Positions 34,886 through 45,915 of a stretch of DNA of 64,000 bases are shown one piece after another. A program made the translations under genes and the position numbers. Position 1 is the first letter of the stretch; the number at the start of each line of letters is the position of its first letter. Source of the DNA: Datura wrightii (Eukaryota > Streptophyta > Magnoliopsida > Solanales > Solanaceae); contig JASDFA010000020.1 of the NCBI GenBank assembly GCA_035772735.1, positions 105,490,001 through 105,554,000 of the forward strand, given 5' to 3'. The notes under the pieces were generated by a model that searched no databases, was not told the DNA's origin, and saw only the letters and a program-made list of their open reading frames with translations.

Positions 34886-36120
34886 ATGCCTCCACACTGA
34901 GTAAATGGTAGAGGAACAAAAATGGAAATGTCCATGAAAATGGCAATGGAGATGGGCACCAGAAAGCCCCACCAGTACCAACATCCCTTTTGCTCGAGAA
35001 AATCTTTCATGCCTAGTTTAGAGAGGCATTTCAAATGTTGGCATAGGTTTTGACCACTGAGGTCAACAAGGAGGCTGTAGCCTATGTCCCTTCAAATGGG
35101 AACACAGTGGCAGCTTGAGTTCGGGACTTTCTCTGGATAAATCCACCTGAGTTCCTTGGGTCAAGAGTGGATAAGCAGCCGCATGAGTTTTATGAGGAGA
35201 TATAGAAGATCACCCAGATTATGTTGGTGATGCGAGATGAGAGTGCAAATTTGGCCTCCTACCAGCTGAAAGGGTTTTCTTACATTTGGTACTGACTGTG
35301 GAAGGATGGTAGAATAGTGGGTGCCTTTCATGTGAGTTGGAATGAGTTTATGATGGCCTTATTGGATATATTCTTCCCTAGGGAGTTGAGGGAGTCAAAA
35401 GCGGCTAAGTTCGTCAACTTGAGGCAGAACCATATGACTATCCTAGAGTACGCCTTGGACTTCACCCGACTATCAAAGTATGCACCAGAGATGGTTGCAG
35501 ATTAGAGAGCTCATATGAATAGATTATTGTATTGAGTGTTGGATTCATTGGTCAAAGAGTGTAGGGCCGCAATGTTGAATAGTGATCTACATCTATCTCG
35601 ATTAGTTATATACGCCCAACAGTTAAAGATTGATCAGATGAAGGAAAGTGAGAGAGAGGCCAAGAGGGCCAAGACAAGCAGCTTTGGGATCTCCCAGTAG
35701 AGGTCCAGTGGCGGACATCGTCCGCAATCCACCAGAGGTCATCGGCCCCAGCACTGTCATCAGCCAGTGTTCCATCCTGACCTCGAGGTGATTGGTGGTG
35801 TAGGGCATCAGGTTTTTTTAAGGGGATAGAGGGATGCACTGGTAGACAGCACCTCCCAGTCTAAGTAAAATGTGGTAAGAACCGTGTAGAGAGTTAAGAA
35901 CCACATAGGAGAGTGCCTAGTCGGATTAGATATTTGATTCGGGTGTGGGAAACTTGGGCACATGCGCAGCGAGTGTCCTTTGGCTAGGCAAGGTGACAGA
36001 ATAGACCATGCCTAGACTCCAGCTCAGTAGCAGTTCTAGCAACACATCCTTCACAACAGGGTGCTTCCACTAGTACAACTGGCAGTCTGTGCTAGAACAA
36101 ATTTTATGCCCTCTCATCCC
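34886..36120 (+). pseudogene. gag: RTE-4 gag
   Basis: The ATG at 34886 is followed after four codons by a stop (MPPH*), where RTE-5 has MPPRRVNG. The two changes, CGC to CAC and CGA to TGA, both fit methyl-CpG deamination. Later blocks include FLWINPPEFLGSRVDK, LASYQLKGFSYIWY and the open piece 35317-35505 (LEYALDFTRLSKYAPEMV). In the knuckle at about 35930-35990 the first Cys codon is TGA (I*FGCGKLGHMRSECP), leaving CX4HX4C only. Multiple stops elsewhere. Confidence 0.8.
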
Positions 36121-36147
36121 GTCAGGAGCAGGAGGTCTCTCCAGATG

Positions 36148-36751
36148 TGGTCACTGGTATGTTTTGAGTATTTCATCTTGATGTATATGCATTATACACA
36201 TTATTAGATCCAAGGGATACCTTATCTTTTATGACTCCCTATGTTGCTATTAGTTTCGGAGTCAGTCCAGAAATCCTATCAGAAACCTTCTCGGTCTCTA
36301 GTCTAATCGGTGACTCAGTTATAACTCGACGGATATAGAGAAATTGCCATGTCATAATCATTCAGAAAGTCACCTCAGCCAATTTAGTAGAGTTAGACAT
36401 GACTGATTTCGATATTATTTTTGTTATGGATTGGTTGCATGCATGTTATGCCTTAGTGAATTGTAGAACTCGTACGGTAGAGTTTTGATTTCTGGGTGAG
36501 CCAGTCCTAGAATGAAAGGGTAGTTCAACTATGCTTGTAGGTCATTTTGATTCCTACCTTAACGCCAGAAAGATGATTTTCAAGGGTTGTGTGTACTATC
36601 TAGTTCGGGTTAAGGATGCTATATCTGAGACGCCGACTCTTCAGTCTATCCCTATTGTATGTGAGTATCTGGAGGTTTTCCCGAATGATCTACTAGGAGT
36701 CCCTCCTGATCAGGATATTGACTTTGGTACATATCCATTCCTCCAAATATA
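36148..36751 (+). pseudogene. RTE-4 protease and linker
   Basis: The sequence around 36205 reads LLDPRDTLSFMTPYVAISFG; the catalytic Asp remains but the following Gly-Ala is Arg-Asp. FDIIFVMDWLHACYALVN is the second block, and 36531-36752 is an open linker (VGHFDSYLNARKMIFKG, YYLVRVKDA, VPPDQDIDFGT). Stops include one after RTVEF and one in LE*KGSS. Confidence 0.75.
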
Positions 36752-36930
36752 ATGGCTCCAACTGAGCTGATGGAGTTGAAAGAAAAGTCGAAGGATCTTC
36801 TAGATAAGGGTTTCATCATGCCCAGTAAATCTCTATGGGGTGTGCTAGTCCTCTTTGTTTAGAAGTAGGATGGTTCTCTTAGAACGTGCATTGACTATCG
36901 GCAGTTGAACAAGGTCACAATCAAGAAAAG
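36752..36930 (+). pseudogene. RTE-4 reverse transcriptase, N-terminal stub
   Basis: MAPTELMELKEKSKDLLDKG and CIDYRQLNKVTIKK are the start of RT, with two stops between them (LFV*K*DGS). The sequence ends before motif A and continues as LTR. No catalytic residues are encoded. Confidence 0.75.
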
Positions 36931-38813
36931 TCGCAATGAGCATAGTCATTGTGTCGAGTAACGACCCGTACTTTCAAGTCGTCATTTGAAGGCCTGAGAA
37001 CATTGGAAGAAAGTAAGGAGCGATGTAATGAACTGTTTGATCGAGGGACGACTAGTTGGTTGAGTTGTGACATCTGGCACTGTGATTTTTTCTGCGAAAT
37101 TAGTAAGAGTGTTTTCGTAAATCCTAAGCTCCTAAGTCCTAAGCTACGTCATTTTAAGACCTAAAAGATGTGTATGAAGGGAGTTTAACCTATTCTACTT
37201 TATTCAACTCCCATGCATATAATCTTAGAGGTTTTCTATTGAAGATCAAGTTTAAATCCTTCAATTTCTTCTCCAAATCTCTTGGGCTTCCAAAGGCAAG
37301 TGTAGGATCAGTTCACCCACGTATGCAGGGCTATAAATAAGAGTCTTCTTTCACTCACATGCCCAAATTTCTTCTCAAGTTCATAAATTCAAGTCTCAAT
37401 TAAAGTTGATGATATTATGGGGTTTTAGCCTAATTATACTAAATTCTCTGTGATTTTCCTATGGGTTAATTTTCTTTATTTTTCAATGTATATTTTAAGA
37501 TTTATGGGATGATTTTATGCCTATCTTGATTATAAATTTCATATTTTCAGGTTCTAGAAATTTATGTCGTATTGTGCAAGTTTTACAAAAGTTTAATGAA
37601 TTACCCATGTATGAATCTATGATTTTGGCTATTGAAGTCGATTGCAAGTATGGTGATTTTCACAACAATGTATGTTCTTCATGATTATGAGTTTATGATT
37701 TTACCGACACACGGGCCCTTGTTTCAGACTAGTTATGCATTTCAAATATGATCACGTATGTTATGGTTTTCCTAACCCATGAACCTCATGTATGGTTTCA
37801 CAATAATTATATGAGTCCTTATGTGCATGTTTTTTGGTGTAGTGTCTAGTACCGAGTAGGACCTGTGTTCAGGTAAACTCTAAGTTCTCAGAACTACATG
37901 CTACCGTAGGTATATATTCATGGTTAACCCTACAGGATCCTTATTAGTGATATCACGCCACGTATCATTTCTTGCCTTGGAAAGATTGGGACGGCTATGC
38001 CCACTTGAGCGAGATAGTTAGGGCCTCACGGAAGCTCTATAATAATGGTGTCAGTTAAGACGAGTCTCCCATATTATTCCTTGTGATTTTTTTATGCATG
38101 CGTATGACTTATGATATTATGTTTTCTGCAGGTTTGGCCCAATGATCAATTTATAAGATTTTACTTATGATTTCAGTTATAGCAAGCCATATGATTCTAT
38201 TTTCGATTTTGGGTCATTCTATTCAGATATTAAATCTCAGTTTATGATTATACATATTTTCAGATATCAGCATGTAGTCCTTGCTCTCACGATCTTATGA
38301 TATATGTCTATATGCATGATTTCCATTTAAACTTACTCGACATGGTTTACATACTTTTCATACTCGGTACATTTCAAGTGCTGACTACATACTCCATGTT
38401 GTATCGTTTCATGATACAGGTTCAGATGACCAGACTCAGTTTTTCCGCTAGCTAGTTTCCCGCAGCTTAGTTCAGTTGCCGATGTGGTGAGTCCTCATCG
38501 TTCAAGGACCATCAATTAGTGATGAGTTATGTTACTTTCTGTTTCAAACTTTAGTGAGCTTGTCGCGGATGTTTTGCCATCAGCTCTTCAGATATGTTAG
38601 AGTCTTATAAGACAATATATAGAATTTCAGCTTTGTCAGTGTTGACTCCATATGGTTGATATGTATTCAGACTTCAGCTTATTCATGTTTCAATTATCAG
38701 ATTTCGCTTGACGCTTGTGCTTTAGTTATTTTGTTCATGTTATGGGTCGACTTGGAGCCACTCATGATTTTAGGTCCCATGTCTTTGTCTAAACCTATAT
38801 CCGGATCGTGACA
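36931..38813 (+). repeat. RTE-5 LTR, 5' end missing
   Basis: It aligns with 32860-34675 of RTE-4 (GTGTCGAGTAAYGACCC, GACATCTGGCA, TGAATTACCCRTGTATGAATC and others). The stem-loop TGTATC-7 nt-GATACA is at 38400-38418, 395 bp before the end. Only the end of the palindrome array remains (about 36940-37075). Confidence 0.85.
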
Positions 38814-38817
38814 AATT

Positions 38818-38829
38818 TGGTATCAGAGC
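38818..38829 (+). other. RTE-5 primer-binding site, perfect
   Basis: TGGTATCAGAGC is the exact plant initiator-Met complement, four bases past the LTR end. Confidence 0.85.
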
Positions 38830-38971
38830 ATTTGATTTTTAAAGTGTCCTAGGGTGTTTGAAAGTCGCGTTGAGTATAGTCTTTTCCATGGGTGTGAAGC
38901 ATGTTACACATATGGGGGAGATGAAGTATTTCTCAATCCTTCTAACTCATGCTATACGCATTTGCAAAATG

Positions 38972-39479
38972 ATGCCTCCACGCCGAGTAAATGGTAGAAG
39001 CGGAAATAGAATTGGTCATGAATGTGGCAATGGAGATGGGCACCAGCAAGCCCGACCAGCACCAACAGGTCCTTTTCCCAAGCAAGCCTCTCATGCTAAG
39101 ACTAGAGTGGCGTTTTAGATGTTGGCGTAAGCTTTGACCGCCTAGGTCAACCAGTAGGCAGTGACCCTTGTCGCTCAGAATGGGAATGCAGCGACAACTC
39201 GAGTTTAGGACTTTCTCAGGATGAATCCACCTGAGTTTCTTGGGTAAAGAATGGATGAGGACCTGCATGAGTTTCTTGACGAAATACAGATGATCAGATA
39301 GATTATGAAGGTGACGGGAGAAGAGAGTGCAGATTTAGCCTCCTACCTGCTGAAGGGGGCTGCGTACATTTGGTACCGTCAGTAGAAGAATGCTAGAGTA
39401 GTAAGCGTCATTCTAATGAGTTGGGTTGAGTTTTTGATGGCCTTCTTGGACAGATTCTTCCCGTGAGTTGGGATGAGTT
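38972..39479 (+). pseudogene. gag: RTE-5 gag, N-terminal part
   Basis: The ATG at 38972 opens MPPRRVNGRSGNRIGHEC and stays open to 39116, then stops. FLRMNPPEFLG, SADLASYLLKGAAYIWY and WVEFLMAFLDRFFP follow in frame with interruptions. It ends at the truncated right edge of the element, so the conserved YALEF segment and zinc knuckle are missing. Confidence 0.75.
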
Positions 39480-41225
39480 GTTGCATTTTATATAAATTTG
39501 TGTTTTTATAGATAGAAAAGGAATATAGTCATACTAGAGGAAGAAGAATGAAAAGTCATTCAATTTTTGGGCAATAATATGTATTAAAACAAAAGAAAAC
39601 AGAAAATATATTTCTTTTTTGGACGTAAGCCTATTTTTTTTGGATGACTGAATTGGCAAGTTATAACTGAGTCATCCTATTGCAATGTGTATGTGGGAAT
39701 TAGAGTTATATCTGATACTTTCTTCAATTTATTAATTTTTTACCTTAATAACTCAACTTTTTATTTTCACAATATTATTATTTTTGTTTCATTTTCAAAA
39801 ACCCGTTGTGCTTAAAAAATATTTTTTCTTTTTCATTATTGTAAATGTATTTCTTTGCGATCATAAAAGAAAAATAAAATAGAGAAAAGAATAATTATCA
39901 AATATATATCTATTAATTAAGCATGAGATATGATAATTACACACTTAACTTTTATATTAAAAATAAATGAATTAACACTTCTCAGATGTAGAGAAGAATC
40001 AGTTTGTCTTTAAATTTTTAACATAAAATAAAGATTCTTCAAATATAATAAGAAATATGTATATTAATTAATAAAATTAAATATAAATTTATAATTAAAT
40101 TGCGAAAAATATAATCTTTGCCAGATTAATCAAATGATCATGATCATGGGAGACAATACCTAACTAACATAACGTCAAATAAATATGTGTCATTACTCAA
40201 ATCAAAAGATTATGATCAATACTTTGTGATTGATTCACCAATCAAACTTTATATCTTCTCCGGTTCAAATATGTCGCAACCACCACTATATAGTATAAAT
40301 AACAACTATGAGAGAAATAAAGTTGTAATATAAAGTTCATATTTCTAATTATAGTCTTCCAATAAAAATAAATAATCACACACTTGTGAGTACATAGAGC
40401 ATAATTTTAAATCCCAAAAAATATATACAACTAGCAATGTTTGAATGAGAATATGATAGCTAACTCTAGTACATATAAGTTAAAGCATAAGTAACACTCA
40501 CCAGCTATAGGAATACAGATATATTCACTTAACTTTAAACTTAAATATGCTTTCAAACATAACAAACCTTAAAAATTTTAAAAATAAATCTCTTCAATTA
40601 AGTTAAATATAGATGTATACAAACTCATGAAGAGAACGTCATGAATAAACTCCAAAAAAGCGTTATTGCAGAATTGATCATAAAATATGTTCCCAAATTA
40701 TGCGAATTATCATATCGCCATTTTGAGGTTATCTTGATAAAATATTGACCTGTAGTAAACTCTAATCTTTTTAAAATGCTATAATTTCATCCAATGACCC
40801 AAAACATAGTCAAGTACATCAGGATCCGTGCAAACAACCCAACTAAAAAATAAATTGCCATCCTAAACTAATGAAATTGTCATAGAGCATAGTTCTATAT
40901 CCGTAAAATCTAATACAAATAAAAATATTTTAGTGCAAACAATATAGCAAACTCCAGTAGATATAAATTGAAGTATATGTGTAACTCACCAACTGTGGCA
41001 ATACTGATAATTAATTAATATTCCCTATGAAAGTTTACAGTCATCTTCACTTAATCTTACACTCATATATACTTTCAAACTAAACTATTCTTAATAATTT
41101 TAAAAAATTAATTAATTCTAGTTAAGTCAAATATAGAAAACTATTAACTCATGAAAATAACTTCGTGAATAAACTCAAAAGAAATTTTATGACACACACA
41201 CATATAAATAATTATTTTTAATTAT
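39480..41225. other. AT-rich region without a gene
   Basis: No ORF with recognisable similarity. 39480-40390 is A/T-rich sequence of unknown origin, with a TATA-like ACTATATAGTATAAATA at about 40285. From about 40400 an internal duplication is present (separate entry). It leads into repeat R copy 3. Confidence 0.45.
40400..41190 (+). repeat. Direct duplication in AT-rich region
   Basis: About 40400-40670 and 40875-41190 share an ordered series: GAGCATA, ATAGCWAACTC, TAACTCACCA, CTTTCAAAC, TTTTAAAAA, TTAAGT..AAATATAGA and CTCATGAA..AACGTCATGAATAAACTC or a variant. The copies lie about 480 bp apart and are clearly diverged. Function unknown. Confidence 0.5.
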
Positions 41226-41752
41226 CTCTACATGTTATTCAATATTAATTGTAAAATGAACATAATACAATATTTTTATCTTACCCTTTAAAATCAATCA
41301 AACTAAGTGAAAGAAGATATCAATTTTTACATAGATTATATTCGACTTTAATTATTGATTTCTTTAATATTCATAAGTAAATTAAAATGGTAAGCTGATG
41401 ATTTACACAAATATAACTTGAATTAATGATATCTCATATAGTAGAATGAGATCTGTTCTTGCATCTCATTTAAGTAAAATTCTTATTATAAGAGCATAGA
41501 TTGTTCAAATATTTGGATTATTGATATTTGAAATAAATTTATGAAATCTTGTATCATAAATAAGATACTAAACGGTCAAAATTACCTTCTCAAGCACACA
41601 ATGGTCTATAAATATAGGTGAAAATTCATATTTTTAAATATAAAATAATTTAATTCTTGGTTCTTGGTTTCTCATTCATTAAATTGGAGGATACTTTTTA
41701 TTGACAAGGAATATCACAAGGTTCATCTAAACCGTAACCATAAGACTAAATA
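41226..41752 (+). repeat. Repeat R, copy 3
   Basis: It matches 1940-2530 closely, including the TATA-like box at about 41605-41617 and CATAAGACTAAATAT at the end. The match stops exactly where the family-C LTR starts (41753), so the repeat was interrupted or truncated there. Confidence 0.65.
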
Positions 41753-42345
41753 TGTCACAACCCAAATGGACAGGACGTGCAGGCACCTACATCGGCTCTA
41801 CTCGATAGGAGAACCCTTATAACCAATACTATTTACATACAAGAAATTAATCTCACCATTTTCATTACTATCATTAATAGATTAAAATCTCAAACAAAAT
41901 AAAATTACAAGATTCCCCATCAAGACTCTCCCAAGATTTAGTCTAAACAGGTACAAGAGCTCTATTTGTATACTTGATAAGGCAAAATGACCCGGCTTTG
42001 TCTGAGAAGAAGAACACAGAAGCTGGTGTTGCGTACTCCACGCCATTAAAGGAACTTCAAACCTTCCACAACCTACACCAAAAAGGTGTAGCAAGGTAGT
42101 ACCAGTACACAACACATATCGATAGGCATCATTAGACGATCAGGGTTAGTTAGCACAACAACATAATAATCAACATGCATTCAATGTCACAAAATTAGTG
42201 ACTACCCTCCCAAAACTCACACTAGGTGTAGCTACTACTTTCTCGTTCTTAAGCCTTATCAATTTTTACATAATGCTTTTACAAACCTATTCATTATTAA
42301 TGTGCATCAGCTGTCTCCCTTTGTTTCCGCTGCAGCACAGGATTT
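41753..42345 (-). repeat. LTR family C, copy 2, partial
   Basis: TGTCACAACCC at 41753 parallels the copy at 31312. Identity runs through GTCTAAACAGGTACAAGAGC and GGTGTAGCAAGGTAGTACCAG. The small ORF 41882-42115 lies inside and is not a gene. At about 42345 it joins RTE-6 integrase sequence directly, so it has been truncated by recombination. Confidence 0.55.
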
Positions 42346-42797
42346 AGTCCTTTGATATTCAACTTTCACTTGTTGACAATTTGAAAACTTAGCCTCTAAC
42401 TCTGCTATGTTCTTCTTCATGTAATTCCACCAATAGACTTCCTGTAGGTCACGGTACATCTTGGTGGCACCTGGGTGGATAGAATAATTAGAGCTATGAG
42501 CCTCCCCAACATCTACTCTCTAATGTCATCAATACTTTAAAACACATAAACGACCTTGATATCGTGTTATACCATCTACCCCTTAGGAGGAGACCTCTGC
42601 CTTTTGATTCTAGATAGCTTTCTTTAACTTTACCAAGATAGGGTTCTCATCTTGCCTAGCCTTGACCTCGGTAACCAATGAATATTTTGAGACATTCTGA
42701 ATAATAACACCGTCGACTTTCGAGTCGATATTAAATAAGCAAGCCTATGGACATCCTTTACTAACTCCTTTATCCCATCCTCCACATGATACACACT
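42346..42797 (-). pseudogene. RTE-6 integrase zinc-binding region
   Basis: The minus strand encodes NYSIHPGATKMYRDLQ, VYWWNYMKKNIAELEAK-like sequence and NCQQVKVEYQRT, the HHCC domain of integrase. It is preceded by the linker QDENPILVKLKKAI. Stops and frameshifts interrupt it, and the catalytic core is missing beyond 42346. Confidence 0.65.
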
Positions 42798-43286
42798 TTA
42801 CATGGATAGTCTGCTAAAGGGATTCACCACTACATTTTCCTTGCCCGGATGATAAAATACACTCATGTCATAGTTCTTGAGAAACTCTAGCCACCTCCTT
42901 TGTCGCAAATTTAGGTCCTTTTGAGCGAATACATACTGAAGGCTCTTATGGTCTGGGAACACATTCATATGCACCTCATACAAGGAGTGTCTCCAAATCA
43001 TTAATGCAAATACCACCGCTGCCAACTCTGGGTCATGTGTTGGATAATTCTTCTCATGAGTCTTAAGCTGTCTATATTATACATGATGACATTACCATGC
43101 TACATCAATACACAACCAAGACCAACCCTCGAAGCATCACAGTACAAGACAAATCAATTTGTGCCCTCAGGTAGACTCAATACTAGGGCTTTAGTGAGTC
43201 AGGTTTTTAGCTCATGGAAACTCCTCTCACAAGCATCCGAGCACTAAAATTTGACCTTCTTTTCGGTCAACTTAGTAAACGATGCT
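42798..43286 (-). pseudogene. RTE-6 RNase H region
   Basis: 42798-43025 is open and reads VVFALMIWRHSLYEVHMNVF, DHKSLQYVFAQKDLNLRQRR and VFYHPGKENVVVNPFSRL. The upstream segment with VLYCDASRVGLGCVLM is present on the minus strand at about 43130-43180. The usual FTDHKSL is FPDHKSL. The frame is broken upstream of 43025. Confidence 0.75.
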
Positions 43287-43665
43287 TTAATGGATGAAAA
43301 ATCCTTCAAGAAACTTACTGTAATAGTCAGCTAAACCTAAGAAGCTCTTGAAAGATGTCTTCGGTATGTCGCTCTCTCTAACTTTGAGCTGATGATAGCT
43401 GGATCTGATGTCTATCGTTAAGAAGCACCTAGCACCCTGAAGTTGGTCAAACAAGTCATCAATTCTGGAGAGGGGATACTTGTTCTTGATTATCAGCTTG
43501 TTCAACTGCCGATAGTCAATCCACATTCTAAGCGATCCATCCTTCTTCTAAACAAAGAGAACTCGTGCACCCCATGGGGATTTACTAGGCCTGATGAAAC
43601 CCTTATGCAGGAGATCTTTAAACTGTTCTTTCAACTCCTTTAGCTCAGCTAGAGCCATTATGTAA
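43287..43665 (-). pseudogene. RTE-6 reverse transcriptase with in-frame deletion
   Basis: 43287-43526 reads IDYRQLNKLIIKNKYPLSRI, motif A FLTIDIRSSYHQLKV, DIPKTSF and then directly SFLGLADYYSKFLEGF, the connection region. Compared with RTE-1 about 350 bp is absent. This removes motif B and the motif C Asp pair, yet the frame stays open across the joint at about 43350. The N-terminal part MALAELKELKEQFKDL lies to the right. Confidence 0.8.
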
Positions 43666-44280
43666 GGATGAATGAATATAGGTGGCGTATCAGGGAGAAG
43701 GTCGATACCAAAGTCAATCTCCGCTTGGGAGGCACTCCTGGTAGATCATCTGAAAACACCTCCAGATACTCGTACACTATAGGAACTAACTAAAGAGTTG
43801 AGGTCTTAGATGTAGCAACCTTAACCTGGACTATATGGTACACAGAACCTTTAGAAATCATCTTCCTAGTCTTGACATAGAAAAATAAATGACCTATAGG
43901 CACAACTGAACTATCTTTCAGTTCTAGGACTGGCTCACTCAGAAATCAAAACTCTACCATATAGGTTCTACAATTTACTGAGGCATAAAATGCATGTAAC
44001 CTATCCATACCAAATATAACATAAAAATCATTCATGTCTAACTCTAGTAAGTCGGTTCAGGTAATTTTTGACAGATTGTGATAGGGTTATTTCTGTATAC
44101 CCATCGAGCTAAAGTTGAGTCACCAACAGGTGTAAAGACTGAGAAGGGTTTTGATAGAGTTTTAGGATTTACTCTCAAACTAAGAGCAACATAAGGAGTC
44201 CTAAAATATAAAATTTCCCCTATATCTAACAATGCATATACATCAAGATGAAATACTCATAACATATCAGTCATCACATC
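43666..44280 (-). pseudogene. RTE-6 protease and linker
   Basis: 44044-44232 contains LDIGEILYFRTPYVALSLRV, with the catalytic Asp kept but the following residues changed (D-I-G-E), and FSVFTPVGDSTLARWVYRN. Further left come DMNDFYVIFGMDRLHAFYASV and the linker to RT in several frames. Disabled by frameshifts and stops. Confidence 0.7.
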
Positions 44281-45263
44281 CGGAGAGATCTCTTACTTCT
44301 GACAAGATGAGAGGACATAAACTCTGTTCTGACGCTGACCACCACCTGTACTAGTGGATGCACCTTGCTGAGTTGGGCGTGCTGGTGAAGCTGCCGAACT
44401 GGTGGCTAGGTCACAGCCTTTACTATGGCCCTATATGGATGAACGGCAGTCTTAGAGAAGATGTTCGGGCTTCCCACACTCAAAACACACACGTGAACCC
44501 GCGAGACAATCTCTGGGGAGCCTCCTGCCACACTTGCCACAAACTAGAATGTTGAGCTCTCCTGAAATGCTCCCCTAACCTCTAAAGCCTAATGCTCCAT
44601 ACCTATAATCACGCTTAGTTCTAGATGGAACACTGGCTGATGATGGTGCTGGGGTTAATGAACTCTGGTGAGACTACCGATGATGTCCTCCATCAGACCT
44701 TTGCGGAAACTATCTATAACTCCCTATCTTGGACCTCTTGGCCTCTATCTCCTTCACCTTCATCAAATCTGCCTCTATATGGTGGGCGTATATCACCTAC
44801 CGTGAGAAGTCTAGATCACTGTTTAGCATAGCAGTCCTGCATTCCTTATCCAGTGAGTTTGATACTCTATTCACAAACCTGCTCATATAAACCCGCTGAT
44901 TTGTAACCATCTTCGGTGCATAGTTGGACAACCAGGTAAACTCCAAGACACTCTTGGACAATCCTATGGTACTACTTCAAGTGGATGAAATTCGCCGCCT
45001 CTGCCTCCCACAACTCCCTAGTGAAGAATTTGTCTAATAAGGCAGTCATAAACTCATCCCAACTCACGAAAACTGCTCCCACTACTCGACTATCCTTTCA
45101 CTGGCGGTACCAAATGTAAGCAACCCCCTTCAACTGAAAGAAGACTGAATCCACGCTCTCCTCCCCCATCACCCTTATAATCTGAGTGATCTTCTATATC
45201 TCCTTAAGGAACTTATTCAGGTCCTCATCCACGTTTAACCCCAGAAACTCAACTGGATTTTGA
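44281..45263 (-). pseudogene. gag: RTE-6 gag, truncated by RTE-7
   Basis: Minus-strand remnants include NPVEFLGLNVDEDLNKFL, QLKGVAYIWYRQ, WDEFMTALLDKFFTRELWEA and NYAPKMVTNQRVYMSRFVN. In the zinc knuckle (about 44460-44505) one codon is a stop: CFECGKPEHLL*DC, with all four ligands otherwise retained. The right end at 45263 is the RTE-7 insertion point, leaving the gag N-terminus outside the window. Confidence 0.75.
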
Positions 45264-45439
45264 TGTTCCATGAATTTACGACACTTTCGACGCTTAAAAC
45301 CAAGAAACTATGCACATTCCAGGTATGTTTTTATTGGTATGGTGTGTTTTGTGTTTAATGTTGCAAGAAAACAGGTTCGGAAGTGAACTGGGCAAATTAA
45401 TTCTTAAAACAACTAAACAAGTTACTGCCAGGCACTTCA

Positions 45440-45860
45440 CAAATCGTTGGCAAGAAGCACGACTCGTTTGCTGAAGTCGTGGGGAAAGGTTGAATTTTGA
45501 AGAGGTAGAAACAGTGTACCTAACGGGTTGAGGGAACAACTCGTTACATTAGGTAACGAGTCGTGAAGTCAGTTGTGAAGACCTAGAGAGAAATTAGTCA
45601 AGAAGTAGCCAAAAGTTAACGGACGAGATAACGAGTCATTAGTTGGCTAGATGACTCATTGGCAGGTAACTAGAACCAACCGCGAGATACACTGCAAATT
45701 TGAAGGAGTTAGACCATGAGGGGCCTAACAACTCGTGCCTAGGCACAACGAGTCGTTAGGCGACTGGTTCCCACAATTGGGTTTGATGTTGAGGATGACA
45801 GATTTTAGCAAGGCACGACTCGTCAAAGGTCCTAACGAATCGTTACAAAGACCAAGGCCA
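45440..45860 (+). repeat. ACGACTCGT-type palindrome array in Athila LTR
   Basis: Words include GCACGACTCGTTTG (about 45458) and ACTCGTTA/TAACGAGT arms with a 7-nt spacer (45539-45561). The spacer word ACAGTGTACCTAACGG (45511-45526) differs in one base from 4858-4873 in the RTE-1 LTR, although the two elements belong to different lineages. The TATA box begins about 50 bp after the array. Confidence 0.7.
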
Positions 45861-45907
45861 TTGACGACCTCGTTTATAGTTTTAGTTAGGAAATGTTTCT
45901 TTTGAAC

Positions 45908-45915
45908 TATAAATA
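45908..45915 (+). promoter_or_regulatory. Putative TATA box of RTE-7 LTR
   Basis: TATAAATA is an excellent plant TATA match about 645 bp into the LTR, directly downstream of the palindrome array. Confidence 0.5.

Larger units (their letters stand above)
32408..36930 (+). mobile_element. RTE-4: Ty3/Gypsy Tekay/Del-type element, 5' half
   Basis: Plus-strand 5' LTR, primer-binding site, gag, protease and the beginning of RT. At about 36930, within RT, the sequence jumps into the interior of another LTR of the same family (RTE-5). The rest of pol was lost in that joining. All coding parts are broken. Confidence 0.85.
36931..39479 (+). mobile_element. RTE-5: partial LTR plus gag, tandem to RTE-4
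   Basis: The interior and 3' end of an LTR (36931-38813), a perfect primer-binding site and a gag fragment ending at about 39463 follow RTE-4 in the same orientation. The terminal 16 bp (39464-39479) resemble gag sequence 47 bp upstream and look like filler. With RTE-4 this gives LTR-internal-LTR-internal, as unequal exchange between elements would produce. Confidence 0.8.
42346..45263 (-). mobile_element. RTE-6: Ty3/Gypsy Tekay/Del-type element, internal part
   Basis: Minus-strand order from right: gag, protease, RT, RNase H, integrase N-terminus. The left end is cut in integrase at about 42346. The right end is cut in gag at 45263 by the Athila-like RTE-7, so the gag start and 5' LTR should lie beyond the far side of RTE-7, outside the window. 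All domains are broken. Confidence 0.8.
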
